Assembly: GCA_964569025.1 (NCBI GenBank)
Contig: CAZMSQ010000001.1
Location: 1 to 64,000 of the forward strand
DNA: 64,000 bases
Direction of reading: 5' to 3'
From: CAZMSQ01 sp964569025
Lineage (GTDB): Bacteria > Bacteroidota > Bacteroidia > Chitinophagales > Saprospiraceae
A model generated the notes under the pieces. It made no database searches. It was not told the origin of the DNA and saw only the letters and a program-made list of their open reading frames with translations. The position numbers and the translations under genes are program-made. This document shows positions 1 through 8,547 of this stretch, one piece after another (position 1 is the stretch's first letter; every line of letters starts with the position of its first letter).

Positions 1-168
1 CCCCTCCGCAATGCGCGGAGTGCTCTCCTCGTCGGACGATTCCAAATCTTCCTGCAAATAAACACCCACAGAGGGATTTGAACGTCAGGTTAAAGAACTG
101 ACTCACTTTCCGTAATTGTCAGAACAGGATGCCTAAGATGTGTGAGATGAACAGTCTTTAGCGGAATT

Positions 169-294
169 TTACTTCTCAAGTTCCCTCATCAACACCCACA
201 ACTCCACCTCCAGCAGCACTCGCTTCAGCATATTCTTCTCAGCCTGGATCCTGGCCTCCAACTCCAGGATCCTTGTTTGTTTGTCGCGCTTCAT
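169..294 (-). CDS. Tiny coiled-coil ORF, unknown
   Basis: A 41-codon frame with an ATG start and TAA stop encodes a peptide beginning MKRDKQTRILELEARIQAEK. It is rich in Leu, Glu, Lys and Arg in a heptad-like pattern, so a short coiled coil is likely. It has no hydrophobic segment and I recognise no family. It lies just left of the Rhs fragment in a region that looks rearranged, so it may be a leftover piece of a larger gene, for example the C-terminal coiled coil of a transposase-associated protein. Expression is unproven. I see nothing else coding between 295 and 388. Confidence 0.25.
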   Translation of the reverse strand: MKRDKQTRILELEARIQAEKNMLKRVLLEVELWVLMRELEK

Positions 295-388
295 TAAAGC
301 AATTTGTTGAGACAGATAGGGGGCGATTCAAATCTAAAACAAAAAGTTCTATAGAGCAAATGGGCAAAACAAATGTTTTATTCGAAGC

Positions 389-1036
389 TTGGAGTTCACC
401 AACGGGGTGTTAACCTCAGCCATGCACGAAGAAGGCCGAGTGCTGCAAATAGAATCCGATTCCTTCCTGCACGAGTTTGTCCTCCGAGATCATCTGGGTA
501 ATGTCCGGGTAGTTTTCAACGACCAGTATCCTGACGGCCTGATCAAGGAACACCTGGGCGAAATCCTGCAGGAGCACCACCACTACCCCTTCGGCCTGGA
601 ATGGGGCCCGGTCTACGGCAATCCGCCGACTGCCGGAAATTCCATAGCTTGGTATTGGCAAGCCGGAGACGATGAGCACCGCTTCCGCTACAACGGCAAG
701 GAGTTTCACGGGCATGAGATCAATTGGCTCGATTATGGCGCCAGGTGGTATGACCCGGTGATTGGAAGATGGGGGCAGGTGGATCCGCTGGCGGAAAAAT
801 ATGCAAACATTTCACTCTTCAGTTACGTAAGTAACAACCCAGTACTTTTTGTTGATTCTGATGGAATGAAAATTGTAAACCCTTATGAAGAATACTCTCA
901 ATATGCAGGTCTTGAAGAAAAACTAAATGCCGCAATCAAATCGGCGCACTCTTGCCGACTATCTCCTGCATCAACTCCAGTTCCTGCTTGCGGGCCTGCA
1001 GGCGACGCTCTTCCTGGGCGATCTTGCGGTCCTTGA
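389..1036 (+). pseudogene. Rhs/YD-repeat core fragment, broken at both ends
   Basis: The frame encodes the conserved Rhs core: a DHLGNVRVVF motif near residue 36, then HHYPFGLEWG, RYNGKE, WLDYGARWYDPVIGRWGQVD and the closing SNNPVLFVDSDGM near residue 155. Complete Rhs proteins are large secreted or surface proteins whose repeats form a shell around a variable C-terminal toxin. Here the repeats are missing: a stop lies in frame at 335-337 and the only starts are TTG at 389 or an internal ATG at 421. After about 940 the frame runs into sequence that codes better on the other strand, so the variable tip is lost too. The Rhs assignment is secure; that it is a remnant is inferred from the missing 5' part and the 3' junction. 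Any function as a recombination reservoir is speculative. Confidence 0.75.
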
Positions 1037-1397
1037 CGGCCATGCTGACGGCCGGGAAGTAGGCAATGGCCAGGGCGGAGACAAACATATACTCCAGACT
1101 CATGCGCATCTGGTACTCTTTCAGGAGGGCCGCCAGAGGATCCGCCTCGTAGTCCTCTCCCGCGGGCTTGGTTTTGCGCCGCCGGTAGCGATCGGCGTCC
1201 ATGGTGGAGACTAGGGAGAGGGTGAAGGCCAGTACCTTATCCAGCTGCACCAGCAGAAACTCCGCCAGCTTTTTGTGCTCATCCGTGGCGGCATTCAGCT
1301 CCTGGAAGTGCTTCTTTTCCTATTCGGAAGGCAGGTCAATGGCGCAAGTGCCGTCCTTTCGTATCCGGGCTTTTCAGAGAATTAATTTTACGGTCAT
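936..1397 (-). pseudogene. Broken reading frame, integrase-like N-terminus then membrane-like segment
   Basis: Reading leftwards from an ATG at 1397, one frame runs to a TGA at 936-938 but carries two in-frame stops: a TGA after seven codons (MTVKLIL*) and a TAG after the stretch KARIRKDGTCAIDLPSE. The first part resembles the arm-binding N-terminus of Bacteroidota tyrosine recombinases (pattern: short beta strand, then K.RI.K.G...I.L). After the second stop comes a charged stretch, a hydrophobic segment around MFVSALAIAYFPAVSMAV, and a Gln/Glu/Arg-rich helix, which do not look like an integrase. The piece may therefore be a fusion of two decayed genes. From 1250 it is open as a 104-residue frame starting at an internal ATG. 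It converges on and overlaps the Rhs fragment, marking the rearrangement junction near 940. Confidence 0.4.
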
Positions 1398-1517
1398 CTT
1401 AGGATCCTTAAATGTTGAAAAATGGTAAGAAAAAAATACCACAAGAATCCCAAAAAGGCAATAAAAAACAACAAAAATTTTTAAAAATAAACAGAGCGCT
1501 GATGACCCTCTGAGGCA

Positions 1518-1551
1518 ATAAAAAAGCCAATGTCGCACCGACATTGGCTTT
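1518..1551 (-). terminator. Rho-independent terminator of tRNA-Gln
   Basis: A perfect 13-bp stem (1523-1535 with 1539-1551, arm AAAGCCAATGTCG on the minus strand) with a 3-base loop is followed on the minus strand by a T tract. It sits 27 bases past the 3' end of the tRNA, in the right orientation to end its transcript. Confidence 0.85.
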
Positions 1552-1577
1552 AGGTAAAACTTTTTGTTTGCTTGAAA

Positions 1578-1650
1578 GTAGACCCACTAGGACTCGAACC
1601 TAGACTGACGGAACCAAAATCCGGAGTGCTACCATTACACCATGGGTCTA
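1578..1650 (-). tRNA. tRNA-Gln (anticodon TTG)
   Basis: The minus strand folds as a 73-base tRNA without encoded CCA. The acceptor arms TAGACCC and GGGTCTA pair fully and leave C as the discriminator. The D arm carries GGTGTAATGGTAGCAC and the T arm GGTTCGAGTCC. The anticodon loop is TTTTGGT, which places TTG (Gln) at positions 34-36. The bottom pair of the anticodon stem is a mismatch (C:T), otherwise the fold is standard. A strong terminator follows and hpt lies upstream on the same strand. Confidence 0.93.
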
Positions 1651-1727
1651 TACCATGTCCCAAAGGATCATAGCGGGTGCAAAGATAATGATTCAGGGGC
1701 GAAAAATAAAGAGCGCCTCTCCAAAAA

Positions 1728-2303
1728 TTATTCACCCGGCGCCAACTCATACAAATCAGGGAGATGGCGGCCTTCTTGGTTGTAATCTAGTCCGTAGCCG
1801 ACGACAAATTTGTCAGGGATGTCGAATGCTTTGTAATCGACTTCAAGCGGAAAACGGAGCGCATCGGGTTTTTGCAGCAGTGTAGCGAGTGCAACGCTGG
1901 CAGGACGGTGCTCCCGCAGCAGAGGCAGGAAGAAATGGAGCGTCCGACCGGTATCGACAATGTCTTCTACGAGAATGATATGCCGGTTTTCAACATCAGG
2001 CGGCGGAGGCAAAACCAACCGGACCTGGCCGGTCGATTCCATACCCTCATAAGAACTGAGTTTTACAAAGTTTAACTCACAAGGCAGTCCGCAGGCTCGC
2101 ACCAAATCGGCAGTGAAGATGGCTCCTCCTGTCAACACACCGATAAAAATCGGATTGCGATCATGATAAGCATCGCGGATTTCCCGGGCAACACGCGCCA
2201 CACCGTTTGCAATCTGTTCAGCCGTTAGCATTACTTTGAATGTACGACCATGCAAAATGATTTCATGGTTCACAGGCTGATTGGAATGTGTTTGGTCACT
2301 CAT
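1728..2303 (-). CDS. hpt: Hypoxanthine phosphoribosyltransferase
   Basis: Type I phosphoribosyltransferase of purine salvage, converting hypoxanthine (and usually guanine) plus PRPP to the nucleotide in the cytosol. The 191-residue length fits the family. The PRPP-binding loop ILVEDIVDTGRT lies near residues 110-121, the flexible-loop region with KLSSYEG near 81-87, and FVVGYGLDYN near 166-175 matches the purine-contact segment. The ATG at 2303 gives an N-terminus of ordinary length. The gene is 23 bases downstream of the M28 peptidase gene on the same strand, so the two may share a transcript. Confidence 0.93.
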   Translation of the reverse strand: MSDQTHSNQPVNHEIILHGRTFKVMLTAEQIANGVARVAREIRDAYHDRNPIFIGVLTGGAIFTADLVRACGLPCELNFVKLSSYEGMESTGQVRLVLPPPPDVENRHIILVEDIVDTGRTLHFFLPLLREHRPASVALATLLQKPDALRFPLEVDYKAFDIPDKFVVGYGLDYNQEGRHLPDLYELAPGE

Positions 2304-2326
2304 GCGAATCCGTGTTTCAGAAAAGG

Positions 2327-3724
2327 TTAGTCAGCCTGGAGGCCATATTTGTCAATCAGATAGACCATGGCAGCCATTGCAGCAGCTCCAAGCTCAAGCT
2401 CTCGCTTGCTCACTGCGTCAATCCGGTCAACCGCGGTATGGTGATAATCAAAATAACGCTGCGAATCGGGCCTCAAGCCAAGCAATAACCCTTTCTGACT
2501 TTTCAATGGACTGATATCAGCCCCGGAGCCCCCGGTCGTAAAGGTGATTCCATACGGCTCCAACAGTGGAAGCCACTCTGCCGCACGACGAGCGTATCCG
2601 CCAACTGTTTCTTCATGACCATCAAGGCTAAATGCACGTGGGGAAAATCCGCCGGCATCGGATTCAATGGCGGCAAGGTGATATTCTCCCCGCGCATTGC
2701 TCGAGTCGGCATATGCGACTCCCCCTGCGAGGCCATTCTCCTCATTCATAAACATCACACATCGAATGGTGCGCTTTGGGCGGTATCCAATCAAATTGAA
2801 CAGACGAATGACCTCAAGTGAGTGGACGCACCCCGCACCGTCATCATGAGCCCCACCGCCAATGTCCCAGCTGTCCAGATGCCCCCCAACCAGAATTATC
2901 TCCTCCGGGTAATCACTGCCACGGATCTCACCAATTACATTGTACGATAATACTGGCTCCAGCATCTTGCAATCGGTTTTCAAGTATACCCGAACCGGCT
3001 CTTCCGAAAGTACAGCACTTAATATCTCCGCATCATGTGTACTCACCGCAACAGCTGGAATTTTTGCTCCCCCTTCTTCATAAATGGTTACCCCGGTGTG
3101 TGGGATGTCATCAATACCTGGTGTCATACTGCGCACAATGGCAGCCACTGCACCATACCGGGCTGCTCTCGCAGGACCACTGCCCCGCTGGTCAACGGCG
3201 CCGCCGTATGCATGAAAGGTACGCACATGGCGCGGATCCATCGGGCGATTGAAAAACACAATTTTCCCGCGCAGATTTTCACCTAAACGATCTACCTCGT
3301 CCAGGCTTTTCACTTCAACAACTTCGGCAGTCAGACCGCCCGGGTCAGTCCCTACACTATTGCCGAGAGCGGTGACGCTCAGTTCGACAGTACCCATTTT
3401 GATGGAATTGACAATCCGGGCTTCTTCAGTTGCTCCCCGCACCCAATGAGGCACAATGCAGGGCTGCAACCAAACACTGTCCATGCCAATTTCTTGCATT
3501 ATCTGCCGGGTATACTCCACTGCAGCAGCAGCCTGAGGCGAGCCGGCCAGGCGGCCGCCGATGACTTCGCTCAAATAAGTCAAATGGTCATAACAGGCCG
3601 ATTCAGTCAGGGCTTTGTCATAAATAGATCTTAAAAACAAAGCATCATCTTCACTGACATCCTGCCCCCTGACGGGCCCCAACAGACTCACTGCGCAAAC
3701 AGCCGCGACGATCAATTTTTTCAT
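2327..3724 (-). CDS. M28 family zinc aminopeptidase, exported
   Basis: A 465-residue secreted peptidase of the M28 (transferrin-receptor-like) family, expected to remove N-terminal residues from peptides in the periplasm. The start at 3724 is preferred over an upstream in-frame ATG because MKKLIVAAVCAVSLLGPVRG is a clean signal peptide. A PA-type insert domain covers roughly residues 120-260. The co-catalytic zinc ligands are all visible: the His and Asp of GGHLDSWDIG, Asp of AHDDGAG, the Glu pair of MNEENG, Asp of ESDAGG, and the late His of DYHHTAVD. Probably transcribed ahead of hpt. Substrate range is not readable from sequence. Confidence 0.88.
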   Translation of the reverse strand: MKKLIVAAVCAVSLLGPVRGQDVSEDDALFLRSIYDKALTESACYDHLTYLSEVIGGRLAGSPQAAAAVEYTRQIMQEIGMDSVWLQPCIVPHWVRGATEEARIVNSIKMGTVELSVTALGNSVGTDPGGLTAEVVEVKSLDEVDRLGENLRGKIVFFNRPMDPRHVRTFHAYGGAVDQRGSGPARAARYGAVAAIVRSMTPGIDDIPHTGVTIYEEGGAKIPAVAVSTHDAEILSAVLSEEPVRVYLKTDCKMLEPVLSYNVIGEIRGSDYPEEIILVGGHLDSWDIGGGAHDDGAGCVHSLEVIRLFNLIGYRPKRTIRCVMFMNEENGLAGGVAYADSSNARGEYHLAAIESDAGGFSPRAFSLDGHEETVGGYARRAAEWLPLLEPYGITFTTGGSGADISPLKSQKGLLLGLRPDSQRYFDYHHTAVDRIDAVSKRELELGAAAMAAMVYLIDKYGLQAD

Positions 3725-3922
3725 CACATTCTCAATTACAGGTTTCAAAAGCATGGCCTAAAGGCCAGACTGCCAAGATGAGGAGAATTTCGGGCTTTCC
3801 AAAGAGCGCGAATCAATCCGATTGCGGAAGATTGGCTTTCAAAGTGATGATAACAAGGGAAGGTATGGGAGAAATTGTACTTTGTGTCTGTTAATTTTGT
3901 TTCCTACTAACTCAATTATTCG

Positions 3923-4909
3923 ATGAAAGCACTGTTGTATTTTCTGACCTTTTTGTTCGTGAGTGCTACCACAATCAATGGAATGGCACAAAGTGACTCC
4001 CTTCCACCCTCAGAAGCGAATGATAACTGGGATATTGGGCTGGGACTCGGTATTGATCTCGGCCAACTGCTGCAGATTAATCCGCGCGTTGGAGCAGGTC
4101 AAAACAGGCTTGGTCTGGGTGGAGCCCTCACCTTGAAAGCCAATTATAAAAAAGGGATGCTTGCTTGGGACAATCTCATTATTGGCCAGCTCCAAGTCCA
4201 AAAACTAGGTTCCGGTAAACTTTTATCCGGCCAATCTATCCCTTTTCAGAAAACGATTGACGAGCTCCGCCTCAATTCAAAGGTCGGCCGGCAATTCAAG
4301 GGAAATGGGTCTAAATTTTCTTTTGCAGCTAACACGAGTGTGCTCACCCAGTTGACACCATCCTTTCCCGGGTCATCCGAATATCCAGGCCCCCTTCTTA
4401 GTAATCCATATGACACCACGACCCAGGCTACTTTTCTTTCCCCCATGACCATGACGTTGTCGCTCGGTATTGACTTTAAGCCGGATTCCAAACTGGCCTT
4501 GTTTTATTCTCCACTTGCCTACAAGGGTATTTTAGTATCGGATGGAGCCATTGCTGCACTCAACGTACACGGGAACAGAGCTGGGAAAAAAAGCTTCCAC
4601 AATTTTGGGTCATTGATCAGAATCACATACTCAGATACATGGTGGGCAGACAGGCTTTCAATCACCTCCAACTTGCTGCTGTATTCCAATTATCTGATGG
4701 AACCCCAGAATATTGATGTCGACTGGTCTTCCGAATTTGGTCTCCAAATCGCAAATGGGCTGTCACTATCTCTGATCGCCAATGTGTTCTATGACCATGA
4801 TGTCCTTGTTCAAATCTCAGATGTCAATTCTCCTGGTGGCGTCAGTGGCCTCGGGCGGAGAGTGAATCTGACACAGCAACTCCTTTTTAAATATTCTCGC
4901 CAATTCTAA
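3923..4909 (+). CDS. DUF3078 outer-membrane beta-barrel protein
   Basis: A 328-residue exported protein with a signal peptide (cleavage likely after NGMAQ) and alternating polar/hydrophobic strands ending in an aromatic residue (SRQF), as outer-membrane barrels do. The N-terminal NWDIGLGLGIDLGQLLQINP and the repeated short hairpins match the DUF3078 family that is widespread in Bacteroidota. Its function is unknown and nothing nearby assigns one. The gene stands alone between the divergent M28 gene and HU. A TAATTTTG box at 3892-3899 resembles the Bacteroidota -7 element, but I find no matching -33 box. Confidence 0.78.
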   Translation: MKALLYFLTFLFVSATTINGMAQSDSLPPSEANDNWDIGLGLGIDLGQLLQINPRVGAGQNRLGLGGALTLKANYKKGMLAWDNLIIGQLQVQKLGSGKLLSGQSIPFQKTIDELRLNSKVGRQFKGNGSKFSFAANTSVLTQLTPSFPGSSEYPGPLLSNPYDTTTQATFLSPMTMTLSLGIDFKPDSKLALFYSPLAYKGILVSDGAIAALNVHGNRAGKKSFHNFGSLIRITYSDTWWADRLSITSNLLLYSNYLMEPQNIDVDWSSEFGLQIANGLSLSLIANVFYDHDVLVQISDVNSPGGVSGLGRRVNLTQQLLFKYSRQF

Positions 4910-5090
4910 TGTGTAAGAATTACGATGTTTCTGAATATCATCCTCAGTTGCAGTCTGATAATTCTCAACTCCTCTACCACTTTGTCTGTTTTTTTGGGGA
5001 TCATTATTTTTTTTTGTCGTTAAGACTTACGATATTTGCCCCGCTCACAAACTGAGCGTTGTATAAGCTATTCACAATCAAAAAGTAACA

Positions 5091-5390
5091 ATGAGAAAAG
5101 CGGATTTGGTAGCAGCGATCTCCGAGAAGACAGGAGTCCCCAAGGTTGATGTTCTGGTCTCTCTGGAAAGTTTCTTTAAAGAAGTCAAAGGTGCACTCGC
5201 CGAAGGCGAGAATGTATACATACGTGGCTTTGGAAGTTTCATTGTCAAAAAACGTGCAGAAAAGGTTGGGCGTCACATAAAGAGAAACAAGCCCATTGTT
5301 ATCCCGGAACACTATATTCCGGCTTTCAAGCCTTCTAAGACGTTTGTCGATCAGGTGAAAGAAAACGTGAAGACTCTGCCCGAGAAATAA
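5091..5390 (+). CDS. HU/IHF-family DNA-binding protein
   Basis: A 99-residue nucleoid protein that bends DNA as a dimer. The N-terminal helices MRKADLVAAISEKTGVPKVD and the beta arm with GFGSFIVKKRAEKVGRHIKR (residues about 46-65) are typical. The usual RNP tip of the arm is replaced by IKRNKPIVIPEHYIPAFKPS, the form common in Bacteroidota. It begins a same-strand run with the TPR gene 20 bases downstream, followed by the mS38-like gene and rng, a neighbourhood I recognise from other Bacteroidota. Paralogues are usual, so a specific name (HU against IHF) is not given. Confidence 0.93.
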   Translation: MRKADLVAAISEKTGVPKVDVLVSLESFFKEVKGALAEGENVYIRGFGSFIVKKRAEKVGRHIKRNKPIVIPEHYIPAFKPSKTFVDQVKENVKTLPEK

Positions 5391-5410
5391 TTCCGGTTTG
5401 TGAACTCCCT

Positions 5411-6217
5411 ATGAATACATCCGGATTTCTGTCTCGTCTACAATGGTTCTTTCTGAGTGGCTGTCTCGGCCTCTTTGCCCTTTTGTACTGGGGTTTTGAC
5501 ACGAAGCCTTCAGATTTCCGGATTGTTGAGCGAGACAGAGCCCTGACTCTTCGAAATACAGACGTCAGCACCCTGATTGCCGAAGCAAGACCCTCTCTTT
5601 CAGTTGCATCAGTTTCCGTTTTGTCAGAAATTGAGCATCAACTGGAAATGGATTTGCCGCATTCTGAAAAAACAGCTTTGCTGAAAGAGTTGGCGGGTCA
5701 TTGGTATGAACTGGGGTATCCCTCCATTTCCGGAGCCTACGCCGAGCAAATTGGCGAAGTTGAGGGAACAGCAGCAGCGTGGAGTATAGCAGGAAGTACG
5801 TATTATTCAGGAATTGAAAAAGAGTCTTCCGAAAAGTCGAGACAGTTTAGCCGTGATGGTGCAATCAGATGCTTCGAGAAAGCAGTTTCTTTGGAACCTG
5901 AAAACCCCGATCATCACCTCAATTTGTCCTTGACCTACACCGCAGCACCTCCGTCGGATAATCCAATGAAGGGTGTTTTGATGCTTCGTTCCCTGACTGA
6001 GCGGTTTCCGCAACACAGTCCGGTGTATACACAACTTGGCCGTTTGGCCATACAGACAGGCCAATATGATCGTGCTGCAGAGCGGTTGCAGCAAGCCATA
6101 GACCTCGATCCTGAGAATATCCGGGCTATCTGCCTGCTTGCAGATACCTGGGATAAACTCGGAAACACCGAACGTGCTTCGGCGCTCTACGAACAGTGTA
6201 ATCGAAATGCTCGCTGA
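5411..6217 (+). CDS. TPR-repeat protein, membrane-anchored
   Basis: A 268-residue protein with one N-terminal membrane segment (about residues 12-30, WFFLSGCLGLFALLYWGF) that is probably an uncleaved anchor. The C-terminal half contains at least three tetratricopeptide repeats, including units ending in FEKAVSLEPENPDHHLNLSL and LQQAIDLDPENI. TPRs are protein-interaction scaffolds. The gene starts 20 bases after HU and is probably cotranscribed with it. The partner is unknown; this HU-TPR-rng context recurs in the phylum, but no function has been tied to it that I can name. Confidence 0.85.
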   Translation: MNTSGFLSRLQWFFLSGCLGLFALLYWGFDTKPSDFRIVERDRALTLRNTDVSTLIAEARPSLSVASVSVLSEIEHQLEMDLPHSEKTALLKELAGHWYELGYPSISGAYAEQIGEVEGTAAAWSIAGSTYYSGIEKESSEKSRQFSRDGAIRCFEKAVSLEPENPDHHLNLSLTYTAAPPSDNPMKGVLMLRSLTERFPQHSPVYTQLGRLAIQTGQYDRAAERLQQAIDLDPENIRAICLLADTWDKLGNTERASALYEQCNRNAR

Positions 6218-6322
6218 TAACCCATTGAATGGAACCAGCACAGATGCGGTTTCGTTTATTTGGTTGGGAAACACGGAAAACAGGAAAACGAGAATATATT
6301 TATTTACATAAAGTACACAGCC

Positions 6323-6418
6323 ATGCCAAGTGGTAAAAAGCGAAAAAGACATAAGATTGCGACCCACAAGCGGAAGAAAAGACTCCGCAAAAACCGTCAC
6401 AAGAAAAAGAATAGGTAA
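6323..6418 (+). CDS. mS38-like (AURKAIP1/COX24 domain) micro-protein
   Basis: A 31-residue, extremely basic protein, MPSGKKRKRHKIATHKRKKR plus eleven more residues, mostly Lys and Arg. It matches the short Bacteroidota protein annotated with the AURKAIP1/COX24 domain, related to mitochondrial ribosomal protein mS38. By that family it is likely a small-subunit ribosome component. It lies between the TPR gene and rng. It is too short for most gene callers and its composition makes it easy to overlook. Confidence 0.85.
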   Translation: MPSGKKRKRHKIATHKRKKRLRKNRHKKKNR

Positions 6419-6820
6419 ACACTGATGGCACAGCAAAGCAGGTCCCTTCAATAGGGGTCTGCTTCTGCCATTTCAGGAGCCAGGCAAGCATCATAAAAAA
6501 AACTCTGGTCTGGTGCACGAATCTCGGAATGGAAAACGGGCAACACCTCGTCCTCAATAAATCTTCCCTCTGTGTGGGTGTCCGCACAAAAAGTGAACAA
6601 AAAAATCAAAGGTGTATACGCTTAGGGAAAGCCCTTCCCCTCCATTATCTCCGCAGATGATATGCAGCAGCCCTGTCCATTATCTGGCAACAATGTGGTA
6701 GCAACCCCTCACTAATCGCGCCACAGTTGTTTGTATCCCCAAACACTTGCTTCCTCATCTCCTGTACTCAAGATCATCCGGTCTGGAGGGATTGGCAGTG
6801 CTCCAAATTGAACTTTTATT
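6419..6820. other. Gene-free stretch before rng, with weak hairpin
   Basis: No convincing coding frame on either strand. At 6436-6464 an 11-pair stem with two G-T wobbles (arms AAGCAGGTCCC and GGGGTCTGCTT) follows the mS38-like gene and may end or pause its transcript, although no T tract follows. The remaining 350 bases before rng could be a long leader; I see no clean TAnnTTTG promoter in it. Confidence 0.4.
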
Positions 6821-8368
6821 TTGGAAAAAGAACTCATTATCAATGCCACGCCGACAGCCGTGGAGATAGCTCTGCTTGAAAACAGTAAGCTGGTAGAGAT
6901 TCATTCTCAAAAGACCAACGTCTCGTTTTCAGTAGGTGACATTTTCCTCGGCACTATTCGGCGGCTCATGCCTGGCCTCAATGCGGCTTTTGTCGATATT
7001 GGTCACCGCAAAGATGCCTTCCTTCATTATACCGACCTCGGCCCTAAGCTGAAGTCCCTGATTAAGTATACGTCCCAGTCTATGACCGGGAAGATGAATA
7101 CCCACCTCCTTGATCAATTTCAGTTTGAAGAAGAAATTGTCAAAACTGGAAAAATCAATCAGGTCCTTAGTAAAAATCAGCAAGTTCTCGTACAGGTGCT
7201 CAAAGAGCCCATTTCCACGAAGGGGCCACGATTGAGTTGCGAGGTGACCATTCCCGGACGACATCTCGTGTTGACCCCGTTCAGCAATGTAGTGGCTGTG
7301 TCGAAAAAAATCAGGAATGCTGAAGAGCGCAAACGCCTAAAGGTTCTGGTAGAGAGTATCAAGCCCAAAAACTTTGGCCTCATCGTCCGGACAGCAGCCG
7401 AAGGAAAGAAGGTAGCAGACCTCCATGAAGAGCTCTCTGAAATGGTATCTCGGTGGGAACAAATCCACCGCCAATTGCGCGGCGCCAAACCACCGCTTAA
7501 GCTGCTCAGCGAACTCGACAAGGCATCAAGCATCCTGCGCGATGTGCTGAGTGATTCTTTCAACCGCATCGTGGTCGATGACAAGGAGTTGCATGCAAAT
7601 ATCAAATCGCTTCTCCAACAAATGGCCCCTGATCAGGTCAATATTTTGAAACTCCATAAATCAAACAAGCCTATTTTCGATGAGTTTGGAGTGACCAGAC
7701 AAATAAAGGCCTCCTTCGGCAAAACGGCCACCATGGCAAGTGGTGCCTATCTGGTGATTGAACACACCGAGGCCATGCATGTCATTGATGTGAACAGCGG
7801 AAATAAACTCGTTACAGCCAACCTCGCAGATACAGCGTTCAATGTTAATCTGGAGGCAGCCGAAGAAATTGCCCGGCAGGTGCGACTTCGGGATATCGGT
7901 GGGATTATCATCATCGACTTTATTGATATGCGGAATGCAGAGCACCGTAAGGAGCTCTATACAGCCATGAAGGAGTTTATGCGCAAAGACCGTGCGCAAC
8001 ACACCATTCTTCAGCTCAGCAAGTTCGGGCTGATGCAGATAACCCGCCAACGTGTCAGACCGGAGGTCAAGATAAACACAGCCGAGCACTGCCCCACTTG
8101 CAATGGAAGCGGAAAGATAACGGCATCGATCCTGGTGACGGACAAAATTGAAAAAGACCTGGAGTTTGTGATGCAGGCACGCCCGAAGTCCAAAATAACC
8201 CTCCGGACCCACCCGTTTGTCGTAGCCTACCTCTCCAAGGGCTGGAAAAGTGCCCGTGTCAAATGGTTTCTCAAATATTTTAAATGGATCAAATTGGTCC
8301 CAGACAATGATTACTCATTGACTTCCTATCATTTTTTTGACGACCATGAAGACGAAATAAGATTATAG
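6821..8368 (+). CDS. rng: Ribonuclease G/E family endoribonuclease
   Basis: A 515-residue single-strand-specific endonuclease of 16S rRNA maturation and mRNA decay. The TTG start at 6821 is chosen because the protein then begins MEKELIINATPTAVEIALLE, as homologues do. An S1 RNA-binding domain covers about residues 36-120, with the long insertion usual in Bacteroidota. The catalytic magnesium-binding aspartates lie in MHVIDVNSGN (near residue 325) and IIIDFIDM (near 368), and the zinc-link cysteines in CPTCNGSG (near 425). It ends before the degradosome-scaffold tail of E. coli RNase E, so the name RNase G is the better one. Confidence 0.93.
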   Translation: MEKELIINATPTAVEIALLENSKLVEIHSQKTNVSFSVGDIFLGTIRRLMPGLNAAFVDIGHRKDAFLHYTDLGPKLKSLIKYTSQSMTGKMNTHLLDQFQFEEEIVKTGKINQVLSKNQQVLVQVLKEPISTKGPRLSCEVTIPGRHLVLTPFSNVVAVSKKIRNAEERKRLKVLVESIKPKNFGLIVRTAAEGKKVADLHEELSEMVSRWEQIHRQLRGAKPPLKLLSELDKASSILRDVLSDSFNRIVVDDKELHANIKSLLQQMAPDQVNILKLHKSNKPIFDEFGVTRQIKASFGKTATMASGAYLVIEHTEAMHVIDVNSGNKLVTANLADTAFNVNLEAAEEIARQVRLRDIGGIIIIDFIDMRNAEHRKELYTAMKEFMRKDRAQHTILQLSKFGLMQITRQRVRPEVKINTAEHCPTCNGSGKITASILVTDKIEKDLEFVMQARPKSKITLRTHPFVVAYLSKGWKSARVKWFLKYFKWIKLVPDNDYSLTSYHFFDDHEDEIRL

Positions 8369-8547
8369 ACCGACCCGACCAGATTATTTTTTTGAGAATG
8401 AATTGACTTCTCTAGGCCAAGCCTAAATTTTGGACAATCGCACTTGCTTGTCTTACAACCACCAGCCCCTATAATAATCATGAGGAGTACAATTGTTTTG
8501 GCTGAGATGTGATTTCTCCTTTCGGGCGTATGGGTTTCGCTGTTCAT
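8329..8547 (-). CDS. Small putative lipoprotein with CDCPKF motif
   Basis: A 72-codon frame on the minus strand, overlapping the last 40 bases of rng tail to tail. After a polar N-terminus comes a hydrophobic stretch TIVLLMIIIGAGGC, a plausible lipoprotein signal with Cys as the acylated residue, followed at once by KTSKCDCPKF. Very short lipoproteins with a Cys-Asp-Cys-Pro motif just after the lipobox occur in Bacteroidota, and that supports a real gene. The lipobox (AGGC) is only moderately good. Function unknown. If this is wrong, the stretch 8369-8786 is gene-free. Confidence 0.5.
   Translation of the reverse strand: MNSETHTPERRNHISAKTIVLLMIIIGAGGCKTSKCDCPKFRLGLEKSIHSQKNNLVGSVYNLISSSWSSKK

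Noticed and set aside
1..59. Minus-strand frame reading into the left edge, acidic peptide
   Set aside because: Only a non-ATG start after an in-frame stop, and too short before the window edge to judge.
3876..3899. Full promoter for the DUF3078 gene
   Set aside because: TAATTTTG fits the -7 box, but no TTTG or TTG at 19-21 bases upstream could be found, so it is only mentioned under the gene.
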